Origin: an uncultured Porphyromonadaceae bacterium
Lineage (GTDB): Bacteria > Bacteroidota > Bacteroidia > Bacteroidales > Muribaculaceae
DNA: 9,765 nucleotides
Direction: 5' to 3'
NCBI GenBank assembly: GCA_947176355.1
Contig: CAMWQY010000080.1
Span: 1-9,765 of the forward strand
Shown here: positions 1-8,806 of the stretch, in pieces
How the letters are laid out: every line of letters starts with the position of its first letter
How positions within the stretch are numbered: position 1 is the first letter of the stretch
Notes under the pieces: model-generated
What the model was told of the DNA's origin: nothing
Database searches by the model: none
What the model saw: the letters and a program-made list of their open reading frames with translations, nothing else
Program-made: the position numbers and the translations under genes

Positions 1-1
1 C

Positions 2-736
2 GCTAAGATGGAAGTCGCAAAAGGATTGGAAATACAGGCAGGACAATTCCGAATGCCATTTGGACGCGAACCTTTTATGGCGCCTCAGAACTACGTATTT
101 GCCAACCGCTCTTTTATGGGAAAACAAATGTGCAACTACCGAAAGGTAGGAGCTAAAATTACATATTCCGTGCCTATAAAACTTCCTTTGACAATAGAGG
201 TTGCTGTCGGGAATGCCGGTGGAGTTGCCGACCACAACATCTGGGGCAAATCTTATATGGGATGCGGACGAGTGTCATTGCAAGCCGGAGACTTTAATAT
301 ATGTGGAGGGGTTATGGACATCATTCCCGACATCACAAGAATAATGCTATATGATATCGGAACGACTTGGATACGCGGAGATTGGCGTGGGGGAATTGAA
401 TATATGAATGAACATTACGTCGACTCTTTCCATAAAGATGCTCATTCCTGGGTGCTTTGGGGCGATTATGGCAAGTATGCAAAGCTTGGCATCTTCAATC
501 ACTGGAGTGTGCAAGCACGCTACGACGGCATGAACCGACAATGGAACGGAGTCCAAGGATCTGCCGACAATGAAGGCAGACATAGGGCTACAATAGGAGG
601 AACTTTATCTTATAAATATAAAAAGGTATTTGCCGACGTAATGCTCGATTACGAGCAATACTTCTACCGGCACGGCTATTCACCCAAAGAAGGACAAGGC
701 AACAAACTTATCCTCGAACTCGCCGTCCGCTTCTGA
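2..736 (+). CDS. Outer-membrane porin, phosphate-selective porin O/P type (5' end outside window)
   Basis: C-terminal part of an outer-membrane beta-barrel that probably lets small solutes, perhaps phosphate or other anions, cross the outer membrane. The frame is open to the window edge, so the Met at base 8 is very likely internal and the signal peptide and first strands are missing. About 244 residues are visible. Near the visible start is a stretch containing QAGQFRMPFGRE, the kind of segment that typifies porin O/P proteins. It is followed by alternating polar/aromatic strands (such as WIRGDWRGGIEY and YKKVFADVMLDYEQYF) separated by short Asp/Gly/Asn turns. The protein ends in LELAVRF; a C-terminal Phe closing the last strand is the usual Bam-complex recognition signal. 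No GC-rich terminator follows; a heptad repeat starts two bases after the TGA. Family assignment is fairly firm, substrate specificity unknown. A generic DUF-type barrel is the main alternative. Confidence 0.8.
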   Translation, partial: AKMEVAKGLEIQAGQFRMPFGREPFMAPQNYVFANRSFMGKQMCNYRKVGAKITYSVPIKLPLTIEVAVGNAGGVADHNIWGKSYMGCGRVSLQAGDFNICGGVMDIIPDITRIMLYDIGTTWIRGDWRGGIEYMNEHYVDSFHKDAHSWVLWGDYGKYAKLGIFNHWSVQARYDGMNRQWNGVQGSADNEGRHRATIGGTLSYKYKKVFADVMLDYEQYFYRHGYSPKEGQGNKLILELAVRF

Positions 737-737
737 C

Positions 738-814
738 AAATTCTAAATTCCCAATTCTCAATTCTCAATTATTAATTCAACATTCTCAATTCTCAATTCC
801 CAATTCTCAATTAT
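738..814. repeat. Tandem heptad array, 11 units, consensus CAATTCT
   Basis: Seventy-seven bases divide without any gap into eleven 7-bp units. In order they are AAATTCT, AAATTCC, CAATTCT, CAATTCT, CAATTAT, TAATTCA, ACATTCT, CAATTCT, CAATTCC, CAATTCT and CAATTAT. The array starts one base after the porin TGA (734-736) and ends where the T-run before the ABC-F promoter -7 box begins. There are no spacers, so it is not a CRISPR, and no dyad long enough for a terminator. It fills most of the 133-bp gap between the two genes. Confidence 0.9.
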
Positions 815-828
815 TTTTTGTAACTTTG
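815..828 (+). promoter_or_regulatory. Bacteroidota-type promoter -7 box for the ABC-F gene
   Basis: TAACTTTG at 821-828 fits the Bacteroidota primary sigma -7 consensus TAnnTTTG and is followed by CA, so transcription should start near 834-836, leaving a leader of about 35 bases. No TTTG lies 19-21 bp upstream because that interval is filled by the heptad array; a TTTTTTG run directly abuts the -7 box instead. The leader before ATG 870 is A-rich (ACGATAAAAAG) with no Shine-Dalgarno motif, normal for this phylum. Confidence 0.6.
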
Positions 829-836
829 CACTCTGA

Positions 837-2481
<1,645 letters not shown>

Positions 2482-2483
<2 letters not shown>

Positions 2484-2509
2484 AAAAGCGCCCCAAGGGG
2501 CGCTTTTTT
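2482..2509. terminator. Bidirectional intrinsic terminator shared by the ABC-F gene and recQ
   Basis: The stem GCGCCC (2488-2493) pairs with GGGCGC (2498-2503) around CAAG, where a seventh C-G pair is possible. It is flanked by A-tract 2482-2487 and T-tract 2504-2509, so it gives a hairpin plus U-run on either strand. It fills the whole gap between convergent genes: the ABC-F TAA is 2481-2483 and the recQ TAA occupies 2510-2508, so parts of both stop codons lie inside the element. Confidence 0.93.
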
Positions 2510-4688
2510 AATTACCCATATCGGATAGGAACTTGATTCTGACCAGTCTGATTTCTTCTTCTGTATAGTCTTCTCCCAAATCTTGGATCGCTTCTTCAAG
2601 ATTGTCTTCTTCTGTCTCCTGAAAATAGTCTATTATATCTTCTTCGACTCCCTCTTCAAGCACATCCTTGAGGAAATAATCAATATTTATCTTGATTCCG
2701 GCTTCCACTATGGCCTCAAGCTCTGTAAGGAGTTCATCAAAGTCAAGCCCCTTCCCTTCAGCTAATTCGTCGAGTGCTATCTTACGGTCAATTCCGGTGA
2801 TAAGATACACTTTCAGCTTCGACTTATTCGGCATCATCCTCACCTTGAAGTCTTCAGGACGGACTATGTCGTTTTCTTCTACATATTCCTTAATTGTCTT
2901 CAAGAAATCATCGCCAAATCTCTTGGCTTTCCCGGTCCCTACTCCCGGAATGAAAGACAATTCTTCCATTGTGATAGGATAAGTGGTGGCCATTGCCTCA
3001 AGAGATGGCTCTTGGAATACGACGTATGGTGGAACATCATTTTTCCTTGCAATCTTCTTCCGAAGGTCTAAAAGGATGTTATAGAGCACCTCGTCAGCAG
3101 CCCCTGAGCCGGCGACTTGCTGTGGTTCCGGCTCCTGATCAGAGAATTCGGAATCTTCTACAATCTTAAACTGAGGCGACGGATGTTTTAAGTATTTCTT
3201 TCCTTTCGCTGTCACTTTAAGAATGCCATAATTCTCAATGTCTCTTGTGATGTAACCTGCTATCTCAGCCTGTCTGATTACGGCTGCCAGCATTCTGTCG
3301 TCTGTATTTGGCATACATCCAAACCATTCGATTTCATCATGACCATTCTCACGGATCTCATCTGTAGCGCGTCCGATCATGACGCATGTGATGTATTCCG
3401 ACTTGTATTTTTCCTTAAGTGCAAGTGCCGTTTCCATCACGGCACAAAGTTCTTCTGTAGCTTCCACTAATTTTTTTGGGTGTTTGCAATTGTCGCAGTT
3501 GCCGCAATTGTCATTTTCATAGTTTTCACCGAAATAATGCAGAAGTATTCGTCGACGGCAAACCGACGATTCGGCGTAGGCAGCTGTCTCTGCAAGCAGC
3601 TGACGCCCGATCTCCTGTTCGGCCGGGGTTTTGGAGAGCATTAGTTTGTCAAGTTTCTGAAGATCCTTTCTTGCGTAAAAAGCTATACACCTTCCTTCGC
3701 CACCATCGCGACCGGCACGTCCTGTCTCTTGATAGTAACCTTCCAGACTTTTCGGTATATCATAATGTATGACATAACGCACATCCGGCTTGTCAATACC
3801 CATACCAAACGCTATTGTTGCTACGATGACATCCACTTCCTCATTTAAGAATGCATCTTGGTTTTCACTTCTCACTGTCGCTTCCATACCAGCATGGTAT
3901 GGCAACGCCTTGACATTATTGACCTTCAGAAGCTCAGCCATTTCTTCCACTTTTTTTCTGCTCAGGCAATAGATTATACCGCTTTTGCCTTTCTGTTGCT
4001 TCACATAGCGGATGATATTGGCATCAATGTCTTTTGTCTTAGGTCTTACTTCATAATAAAGATTTTCTCTGTTGAAACTCGATTTATATACTTTTGCCTC
4101 AAGCATCCCGAGATTCTTCTGAATATCATGCTGCACTTTTGGAGTCGCCGTAGCTGTCAGGGCTATCACAGGCCTATTTCCAACTCTCGAGATGATTGGA
4201 CGTATCTTCCTATATTCCGGGCGGAAGTCGTGCCCCCATTCCGATATACAATGAGCTTCATCCACTGCAAAGAACGAGATCTTTACACTACGCAAAAAAT
4301 CTACATTATCTTCCTTTGTCAGTGATTCCGGCGCTACATAGAGAAGCTTCGTGCGCCCCTCCGTAACGTCGTTCTTCACATTCTCAATTGCCGCTTTTGA
4401 CAACGTAGAATTTAGAAAATGTGCTACTCCATCATTTTCTGCAAAATTGCGTATTGCATCCACCTGATTCTTCATCAGTGCAATGAGAGGAGAAATCACT
4501 ATTGCCGTCCCCTCCGACATTAAAGCCGGAAGCTGATAGCACAGAGACTTTCCACCCCCCGTAGGCATAAGCACAAAGACATCGTTGCCGTCAAGGAGCG
4601 ACTCGATGATCTCTTGCTGCTGTCCTTTGAAGGTGTCAAACCCAAAATGAAGTTTTAGGGCTGTTTTTAGGATTTCTGTCTCTGCCAT
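2508..4688 (-). CDS. recQ: ATP-dependent DNA helicase RecQ
   Basis: A 3'-5' superfamily 2 DNA helicase acting in recombinational repair and fork restart, 726 aa. From the N-terminus: Q-motif (F20, KGQQQ 21-25), Walker A PTGGGKS (42-48), DEAH box (143-146) followed by the RecQ aromatic-rich loop CISEWGHDFRPEY (147-159), ALTATAT (176-182) and arginine-finger motif VI QETGRAGRDG (320-329). The zinc site is C377, C395, C398 and C401. A winged-helix RQC domain spans about 405-505 and an HRDC domain about 530-605, with helix-hairpin motif IPGVGTGKAKRFG. A further 115-120 residues, very acidic (such as EEGVEEDIIDYFQETEED), follow; E. coli RecQ (about 610 aa) lacks them, but I recall similar lengths in Bacteroides. 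ATG 4688 matches the expected RecQ start and lies about 50 bases after a good promoter; the stop is inside the shared terminator. Confidence 0.97.
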   Translation of the reverse strand: MAETEILKTALKLHFGFDTFKGQQQEIIESLLDGNDVFVLMPTGGGKSLCYQLPALMSEGTAIVISPLIALMKNQVDAIRNFAENDGVAHFLNSTLSKAAIENVKNDVTEGRTKLLYVAPESLTKEDNVDFLRSVKISFFAVDEAHCISEWGHDFRPEYRKIRPIISRVGNRPVIALTATATPKVQHDIQKNLGMLEAKVYKSSFNRENLYYEVRPKTKDIDANIIRYVKQQKGKSGIIYCLSRKKVEEMAELLKVNNVKALPYHAGMEATVRSENQDAFLNEEVDVIVATIAFGMGIDKPDVRYVIHYDIPKSLEGYYQETGRAGRDGGEGRCIAFYARKDLQKLDKLMLSKTPAEQEIGRQLLAETAAYAESSVCRRRILLHYFGENYENDNCGNCDNCKHPKKLVEATEELCAVMETALALKEKYKSEYITCVMIGRATDEIRENGHDEIEWFGCMPNTDDRMLAAVIRQAEIAGYITRDIENYGILKVTAKGKKYLKHPSPQFKIVEDSEFSDQEPEPQQVAGSGAADEVLYNILLDLRKKIARKNDVPPYVVFQEPSLEAMATTYPITMEELSFIPGVGTGKAKRFGDDFLKTIKEYVEENDIVRPEDFKVRMMPNKSKLKVYLITGIDRKIALDELAEGKGLDFDELLTELEAIVEAGIKINIDYFLKDVLEEGVEEDIIDYFQETEEDNLEEAIQDLGEDYTEEEIRLVRIKFLSDMGN

Positions 4689-4737
4689 TGTTGTTAAGGA
4701 TTGAGGTGCGGTGGTGCCGCTTGGGTGGATAGATACA

Positions 4738-4768
4738 CAAAATTAATGATTTTTTTTGTAACTACAAA
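4738..4768 (-). promoter_or_regulatory. recQ promoter (-33 TTTG, 19 bp, -7 TAATTTTG)
   Basis: On the - strand, TTTG (4768-4765) and TAATTTTG (4745-4738) are separated by exactly 19 bp, matching the Bacteroidota housekeeping promoter TTTG-N19-21-TAnnTTTG at all fixed bases. Predicted start is near 4730-4733, giving a leader of about 43 bases. The promoter is embedded in a 21-bp-period T-tract array, with one tract between the two boxes and two upstream. It makes recQ independent of the upstream transporter genes. Confidence 0.82.
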
Positions 4769-4809
4769 TATTTTTTTGAAAAATCACAATATTTTTTTGT
4801 CATTCATTG
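4748..4809. repeat. Three degenerate 21-bp units with phased T-tracts
   Basis: Three units begin at 4748, 4768 and 4789: each has GAT or ATA, then a run of seven or eight T, then G and a variable AC-rich or TC-rich tail. AATATTTTTTTG occurs exactly at 4767-4778 and 4788-4799. T-tract centres are 20.5 and 21 bp apart, about two helical turns, so the tracts lie on one face of the DNA and should bend it. The last unit runs into the stop codon of the EamA gene (4806-4804), and the first two overlap the recQ promoter. Confidence 0.75.
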
Positions 4810-5736
4810 TCCTCTACCCTTCGGGAACATCTTCCTCATGCGCAATATTGCCTTGTCTACAGGCCCGGCACATATCACGATTGTCGTGGCAACTACTATC
4901 AGAGAGCCTCCTATAATATCTTGTACAGTTATCGGTTGACCCAATACTACGATACTCAAAATCACAGCCGACACCGGTTCGAGAGCTCCCAAGATGGCTG
5001 TAGGTGTGGATCCGATGAGCTGAATCGCTCTTGTTGTGAATCCAAGAGAGATCACTGTCGGTATGACTGCCAACGCAAGAAGATTGATCCATCCCCACCC
5101 TTTCTGAGGAACTGTCAACTCACTCCCACATGCTATCATGACTACATATACCAAACTGCCCCATGCAAGAACATAGAAAAGCAACGTAGTTGTTGGAATA
5201 TTTTTTACAGCTTTAGAGACATTCACCATTACAATATATAATGCGTAGGTCAGAGCTGACAGCATCACAAGCAGACATCCAAACAAACTTAGCGAAGTAT
5301 CACCCTGTGGCTTCATCAGCATCATCAGTCCTGCTCCCATGACGACAAGGCATATTACCGTCGAAATACTGAATTTCTCATGAAAGAACATGATCATCAT
5401 GACCGCTACCATCACAGGGTAGACAAAGAGCAATGTCGACGCCACTCCGGAGTTCATATAATTGTAACTCTCAAATAGCGTCAACGACGACAGTGCCATC
5501 AACACGCCCAATATCATTGTAGGCACTATCTCATCCTTTTTCAGAGAAAACGATTTTCCCCTTATCGCCATGATTACGGCAAGAACAGGGAGCCCCATAA
5601 AATATCTAAATAGAAGCACCGACACCGGATTCATCCCATCTCCATACAATGGCACGGCAAAAGCCGGATTCGTACCGTATGCCGCAGCTGCAAGCGCCGC
5701 GAGCGAATATCCCTTTATTTTCAATGCATAATTCAT
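4804..5736 (-). CDS. EamA-family (DMT superfamily) inner-membrane transporter
   Basis: Integral inner-membrane carrier of 310 aa, the normal size for a ten-helix drug/metabolite transporter built from two EamA repeats. Repeat 1 is about 8-143 and repeat 2 about 150-292. The hallmark end of each repeat is visible: SGVASTLLFVYPVMVAVMM then FFHEKFS in the first, and AILGALEPVSAVILS then VVLGQPIT in the second. A basic tail (RMRKMFPKGRG) follows the last helix. Substrate cannot be told from sequence; the family covers amino acids, nucleotide derivatives and other metabolites. ATG 5736 lies in a heptad repeat that also supplies out-of-frame ATGs at 5743 and 5729; N-terminal MNYALKIKGY preceding the first helix supports 5736. 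It lies 64 bp after the AspT-like gene on the same strand with no promoter seen between, so co-transcription is likely. No terminator is seen after it. Confidence 0.9.
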   Translation of the reverse strand: MNYALKIKGYSLAALAAAAYGTNPAFAVPLYGDGMNPVSVLLFRYFMGLPVLAVIMAIRGKSFSLKKDEIVPTMILGVLMALSSLTLFESYNYMNSGVASTLLFVYPVMVAVMMIMFFHEKFSISTVICLVVMGAGLMMLMKPQGDTSLSLFGCLLVMLSALTYALYIVMVNVSKAVKNIPTTTLLFYVLAWGSLVYVVMIACGSELTVPQKGWGWINLLALAVIPTVISLGFTTRAIQLIGSTPTAILGALEPVSAVILSIVVLGQPITVQDIIGGSLIVVATTIVICAGPVDKAILRMRKMFPKGRGQ

Positions 5737-5747
5737 AATTCATAATA
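5727..5747. repeat. CATAATT heptad repeat covering the EamA start codon
   Basis: CATAATT at 5727-5733 and 5734-5740, then CATAATA at 5741-5747. On the - strand each unit contributes an ATG, and because the period is 7 the three ATGs (5743, 5736, 5729) fall in three different frames. Only 5736 opens the transporter; 5729 gives ATG CAT TGA, a two-codon frame. The repeat thus overlaps the translation start itself. Confidence 0.75.
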
Positions 5748-5753
5748 ATTCTT

Positions 5754-5801
5754 CACAACTCCACAACCCCAAAACTCCACAACCCCACAACTCCACAACC
5801 C
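5754..5801. repeat. Tandem octad array, six units, alternating CACAACTC / CACAACCC
   Basis: Forty-eight bases divide into six 8-bp units without gaps: CACAACTC, CACAACCC, CAAAACTC, CACAACCC, CACAACTC, CACAACCC. The strict TC/CC alternation gives a 16-bp higher-order period, apart from one A. The last base forms part of the stop codon (5803-5801) of the AspT-like gene. The array and the adjacent CATAATT repeat fill the gap between the two transporter genes. It is strongly strand-asymmetric (C/A on +, G/T on the transcribed-sense strand). Confidence 0.9.
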
Positions 5802-7501
5802 TAAACCAACAGAGCCACGGCAATCCCACCAAATATTAGTAGGAAGTTGCTGACAGCGTACGTAACTGTATATCCCATAGCCGGCAAGGTGCTGTCAAGG
5901 TTGTCTTGGAGTGCACCAAGAGCCGCAACTGCATTGCGCCCACCTGCCACACATCCCAATGTCACTGCAATCGGGAAGCGGAATATGTAGTGTCCGATAA
6001 ATATAGATATTATGAGGGGAAGAGTCGTGCATAATAGCCCTATAAAGAAAAGTCCTATACCGGCTTGCTGAAGACCTGAAATGAACGTCGGTCCTGCAGC
6101 AAGACCCACTATGGCAATAAAGAGATTAAGACCTACATTATCAAGAACCCATACGACTGAAGACGGTATTCGCCCCAATGTCGGACGTCGATTACGAAGC
6201 CAGCCAAAGAAAAGGCCGGCAAGCAATGCCCCTCCACTAGTGGTAAGGGAAATAGGAATTCCTTTGAAATGATAGCAAAGAGCCCCTATGAAGCAACCGA
6301 TAGCCACTCCGAAGCTAAGAAAAGCAACGTCAGTGGTTTCTGTCTTTCGGTCAGGGTATCCGATCTCACCTATCGCTTCTTCTACATCTTTTTGCAAACC
6401 TACGAGTGTAAGCACATCACCTGCTTCAAGCACCGTCCGGCTATGAAGAGGAATTTTTACGTCATCTCGCACAAGGCTTTTCACCAAGACTCCGCTCATG
6501 AAGTCTGATTTGCGAAGAGCTCCGAATGTCATGCCTGCAGCTCCATGCCTTGAGACTGTCACTGGAAGGTTTTCTGCTTCAAAATTCAAAAGGTCATGGT
6601 CTACTACTTCCTGACCTATAATTCCAGCTTCATTGACCACCGTCTCACGCCTTCCTCCTATGACTATGGTATCACCTCTCCTTACCTTTACATCGGGTTC
6701 GACATCGACAACTTCGCCTCCAACACGAAGACGCTCTACAAAAAGACGATGTCCGAGACCGGCAAGAGCTTCTTCTATCTCAGACACAGTACGTGGACGC
6801 TTGAAGAATATTGATTCTGCCCTATATGCACGGAAAGAGACCGGTCGGTTTGCCACCATTAGTCCAGGTTGCGCGGAAAACTCACCTTCTTCCATTTCAG
6901 CTTCTATCTCAGCTATCTGCTTCTTTGCCTTTTCCAGACCGCCACATAGTTTCGGGCCAAGATTGGCAACAATCCACGCAGCTCCGATAGTGCCGAATAT
7001 ATAAGTGACAGCGTATGCCGAAGGAATCATTCCGATAAGTGTCTTCTTTGCCTCTGCATCTATCTTCATTGAGGATATCATATCCGAACCTACACCGATT
7101 GACGCGGAAATGGTCTGTGAGCCGGCAAAAAGTCCTATGGCTGTGCCTGTGTTATAGCCCATAATTCGAGCAGCGACGATACATACTGCTATGCAAATTA
7201 TACATTCCACTACTGCAAAAAGCATCTGCTTTACGCCATCACCCTTAAGCCCTCTGAAAAACTGTGGACCTACCCGATAACCTATGGCAAAAAGAAAGAG
7301 CAAAAAGCTTACGGTCTTCAATGGCTCTGCTATGGGAATATCGAGTTGACCGATGAGGACGCCTACAAGCAATGTGGCAGTCACCGGTCCTAATGAAAAA
7401 CTCTTTATCTTTAGGCTTCCAAGCCAAAAACCAATTCCGAGCGTAAGGAAAAGCGGTATGGTGGGATTCTCCCGAAGAAGATCAATAAAAAAATCTATCA
7501 T
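5801..7501 (-). CDS. AspT/YidE/YbjL-type antiporter (aspartate-alanine exchanger family)
   Basis: Inner-membrane carrier of 566 aa, close to the usual 540-565 aa of the AspT family, which exchanges aspartate for alanine in some bacteria; many members have unknown substrates. Two membrane halves are separated by a long cytoplasmic loop. Half 1 (about 15-180) has several hydrophobic helices and GSQTISASIGVGSD (127-140); half 2 (about 390-566) has the corresponding GGRNAVAALGALQD (520-533), showing the internal duplication. The loop (about 182-388) starts with an acidic coiled stretch and holds two RCK-C/TrkA-C-like ligand domains, about 215-295 and 308-382, each ending in a GD-x-hydrophobic turn (RRGDTIVIGG, EAGDVLTLVG). 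No aspartate 4-decarboxylase gene, the classical partner, is in the window, so transport of aspartate is unproved. It follows pncB by 46 bp of heptad repeats with no promoter seen. ATG 7501 fits, as residues 1-14 precede the first helix. Confidence 0.88.
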   Translation of the reverse strand: MIDFFIDLLRENPTIPLFLTLGIGFWLGSLKIKSFSLGPVTATLLVGVLIGQLDIPIAEPLKTVSFLLFLFAIGYRVGPQFFRGLKGDGVKQMLFAVVECIICIAVCIVAARIMGYNTGTAIGLFAGSQTISASIGVGSDMISSMKIDAEAKKTLIGMIPSAYAVTYIFGTIGAAWIVANLGPKLCGGLEKAKKQIAEIEAEMEEGEFSAQPGLMVANRPVSFRAYRAESIFFKRPRTVSEIEEALAGLGHRLFVERLRVGGEVVDVEPDVKVRRGDTIVIGGRRETVVNEAGIIGQEVVDHDLLNFEAENLPVTVSRHGAAGMTFGALRKSDFMSGVLVKSLVRDDVKIPLHSRTVLEAGDVLTLVGLQKDVEEAIGEIGYPDRKTETTDVAFLSFGVAIGCFIGALCYHFKGIPISLTTSGGALLAGLFFGWLRNRRPTLGRIPSSVVWVLDNVGLNLFIAIVGLAAGPTFISGLQQAGIGLFFIGLLCTTLPLIISIFIGHYIFRFPIAVTLGCVAGGRNAVAALGALQDNLDSTLPAMGYTVTYAVSNFLLIFGGIAVALLV

Positions 7502-7521
7502 AGAGTGATTAAGAACTAACC

Positions 7522-7556
7522 GTTTATAGTTTATTACTTATTGTTTATTATTTATT
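7522..7556. repeat. Tandem heptad array, five units, consensus GTTTATT
   Basis: Thirty-five bases split exactly into GTTTATA, GTTTATT, ACTTATT, GTTTATT and ATTTATT. The array fills most of the gap between pncB and the AspT-like gene and includes the last two codons (Asn, Lys) and the stop codon (7550-7548) of pncB, so it begins inside the coding end rather than after it. Confidence 0.88.
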
Positions 7557-8753
7557 CAAGTGTAACGCTTCGCGGAATCGTTTGACAGTAGCTATATCTC
7601 CCGAATATTTACCATGGTCTTCGCTGAGCTTGCAAGTCTCGCAGAAGAAGGGCCAAGACTCTGTTATCTTCACTGCCAGAAGCTTAATGACGATGTTCAT
7701 CGGCTTGATGCCGGGGAAATCATTGGTAAAGTGCGTGCCGATTCCAAATGAAGGGATGCATTTCCCTTGGGCATAATGCTGAAGTTCGATAGCTTCGTCA
7801 GTGTTTAGACCATTGCTGAAGACCACTTGCTTGGTGGCAGGATCGATATTGAGCGAGCGGTATTTCTCCGTTATAAGGTCCAATTGCTCATGGTTCTCAC
7901 CGCTGTCCACCCGAAGACCTTTAAACATATTGGCATAGTCTTCGGAGAAATTCAGACTGAATATGCGCCAGCCGTATGTATCGTAGAGGAAGGTGCCGAG
8001 TGCACCTCTATAGGTGTTTGACCATACTTTCATAGCGAGATGGTTGGCCATCTGAGGTCCGTACATACCGGCTATTGCGCTTATAAGTTCATGTGCCATT
8101 GTGCCTATGGGCATGAGATCATACTTCATGGCAAGGTAAACGTTGCTTGTGCCAACGAATCTTCCCGGACCGCCGGAGGCGTTGGAACATTCAGACAGAG
8201 CGCGTACGACGGTTTCCTGGGCCTCGAAAGATGCGCGACGGCGCGTTCCGAAATCACTGAAAGAGCAACCGGCTTCAATAAGCCTCTCTCCTTTCTTATA
8301 TGTATAGGAATAATAGGCATCATAATCAAGAGCGTCAGACTGTCCTGTCATAATATAAAATAATTCTGAAATGATGGCAAGCACTTTCACTTCAAGGAGA
8401 ATTGTATCGCTCCAGTTCCCTTCAAACTCTACGCTGAGATGCCCTTCCTCATCTTGATCAACTGTCACCCAACGGCTGTCGTAGCGGAAACCTTTGAGAA
8501 AAGTGTAAAACCAATCAGGAATATAATAGCAACGGCGACGCATGAAAGCCACTTCTTCATCCGTAATGACAAGATTTTCGAGATACTTTATCTGTTGCTT
8601 TAGTTCATCAGCAAATCCTTTGGGATATATGGTATTATTGCGGTCGATGAAGCGATAGCGCACCTGAGTGCGGGGATAGTTATCGATGACGGCACAACAC
8701 ATCGTGAATTTATAAAGGTCATCGTCCGTAAAATGATTTATGATCTGACGCAT
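7548..8753 (-). CDS. pncB: Nicotinate phosphoribosyltransferase
   Basis: Cytoplasmic enzyme of NAD salvage (Preiss-Handler pathway): nicotinate plus PRPP plus ATP gives nicotinate mononucleotide. Length 401 aa equals the PncB type of E. coli (400 aa), shorter than the Gram-positive/animal type. Seen in order: N-terminal INHFTDDDLYKFTM (5-18), the start of the substrate channel; SFSDFGTRRRASFEAQE (164-180), the conserved Arg-rich phosphate-binding stretch; GTSNVYLA (201-208); GTMAHE (217-222), whose H221 corresponds to the histidine phosphorylated during the ATP-coupled cycle; GLRVDSGE (279-286); FSNGLN (312-317); and FGIGTHFTND (336-345), where PRPP phosphate binds. All key segments are intact, so the protein should be active. 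ATG 8753 is preceded by AACTTAAGT without Shine-Dalgarno. The last two codons and stop lie in a heptad array. Upstream and downstream neighbours on the same strand are transporters. Confidence 0.96.
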   Translation of the reverse strand: MRQIINHFTDDDLYKFTMCCAVIDNYPRTQVRYRFIDRNNTIYPKGFADELKQQIKYLENLVITDEEVAFMRRRCYYIPDWFYTFLKGFRYDSRWVTVDQDEEGHLSVEFEGNWSDTILLEVKVLAIISELFYIMTGQSDALDYDAYYSYTYKKGERLIEAGCSFSDFGTRRRASFEAQETVVRALSECSNASGGPGRFVGTSNVYLAMKYDLMPIGTMAHELISAIAGMYGPQMANHLAMKVWSNTYRGALGTFLYDTYGWRIFSLNFSEDYANMFKGLRVDSGENHEQLDLITEKYRSLNIDPATKQVVFSNGLNTDEAIELQHYAQGKCIPSFGIGTHFTNDFPGIKPMNIVIKLLAVKITESWPFFCETCKLSEDHGKYSGDIATVKRFREALHLNK

Positions 8754-8760
8754 ACTTAAG

Positions 8761-8788
8761 TTTAATTTAGAATGTAGAATATTGAAAT
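8761..8788. repeat. Weak heptad-like repeat upstream of pncB
   Basis: The bases split into TTTAATT, TAGAATG, TAGAATA and TTGAAAT; only the middle pair is clearly repeated. Listed because every other same-strand gap in the window has a clear array; alone it would not be called. Confidence 0.3.
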
Positions 8789-8806
8789 CCTAACATATAA
8801 ACCACC

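Noticed and set aside
8..736. Porin starting at the Met at base 8
   Set aside because: The frame is open upstream and no signal peptide follows this Met; the visible part is an internal-to-C-terminal barrel fragment cut by the window edge.
738..814. CRISPR-like repeat array
   Set aside because: The 7-bp units are contiguous with no spacers, and no cas gene is nearby.
3858..4325. 155-codon open frame on the + strand inside recQ
   Set aside because: It is antisense to the conserved RecQ helicase core; it has no recognisable domain, and its reading frame is explained by the codon composition of recQ.
4708..4720. Hairpin in the recQ leader (GCGG/CCGC, 5-base loop)
   Set aside because: Four base pairs only, with no U-run and no recognisable regulatory RNA; too weak to call.
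4807..5241. 144-codon + strand frame opposite the EamA gene
   Set aside because: The opposite frame encodes clean membrane helices with EamA hallmarks; this frame has odd Cys/Tyr/Arg-rich composition.
6633..7004. 123-codon + strand frame inside the AspT-like gene
   Set aside because: Ser/Thr/Arg-rich low-complexity translation antisense to the RCK-C loop; no support as a gene.
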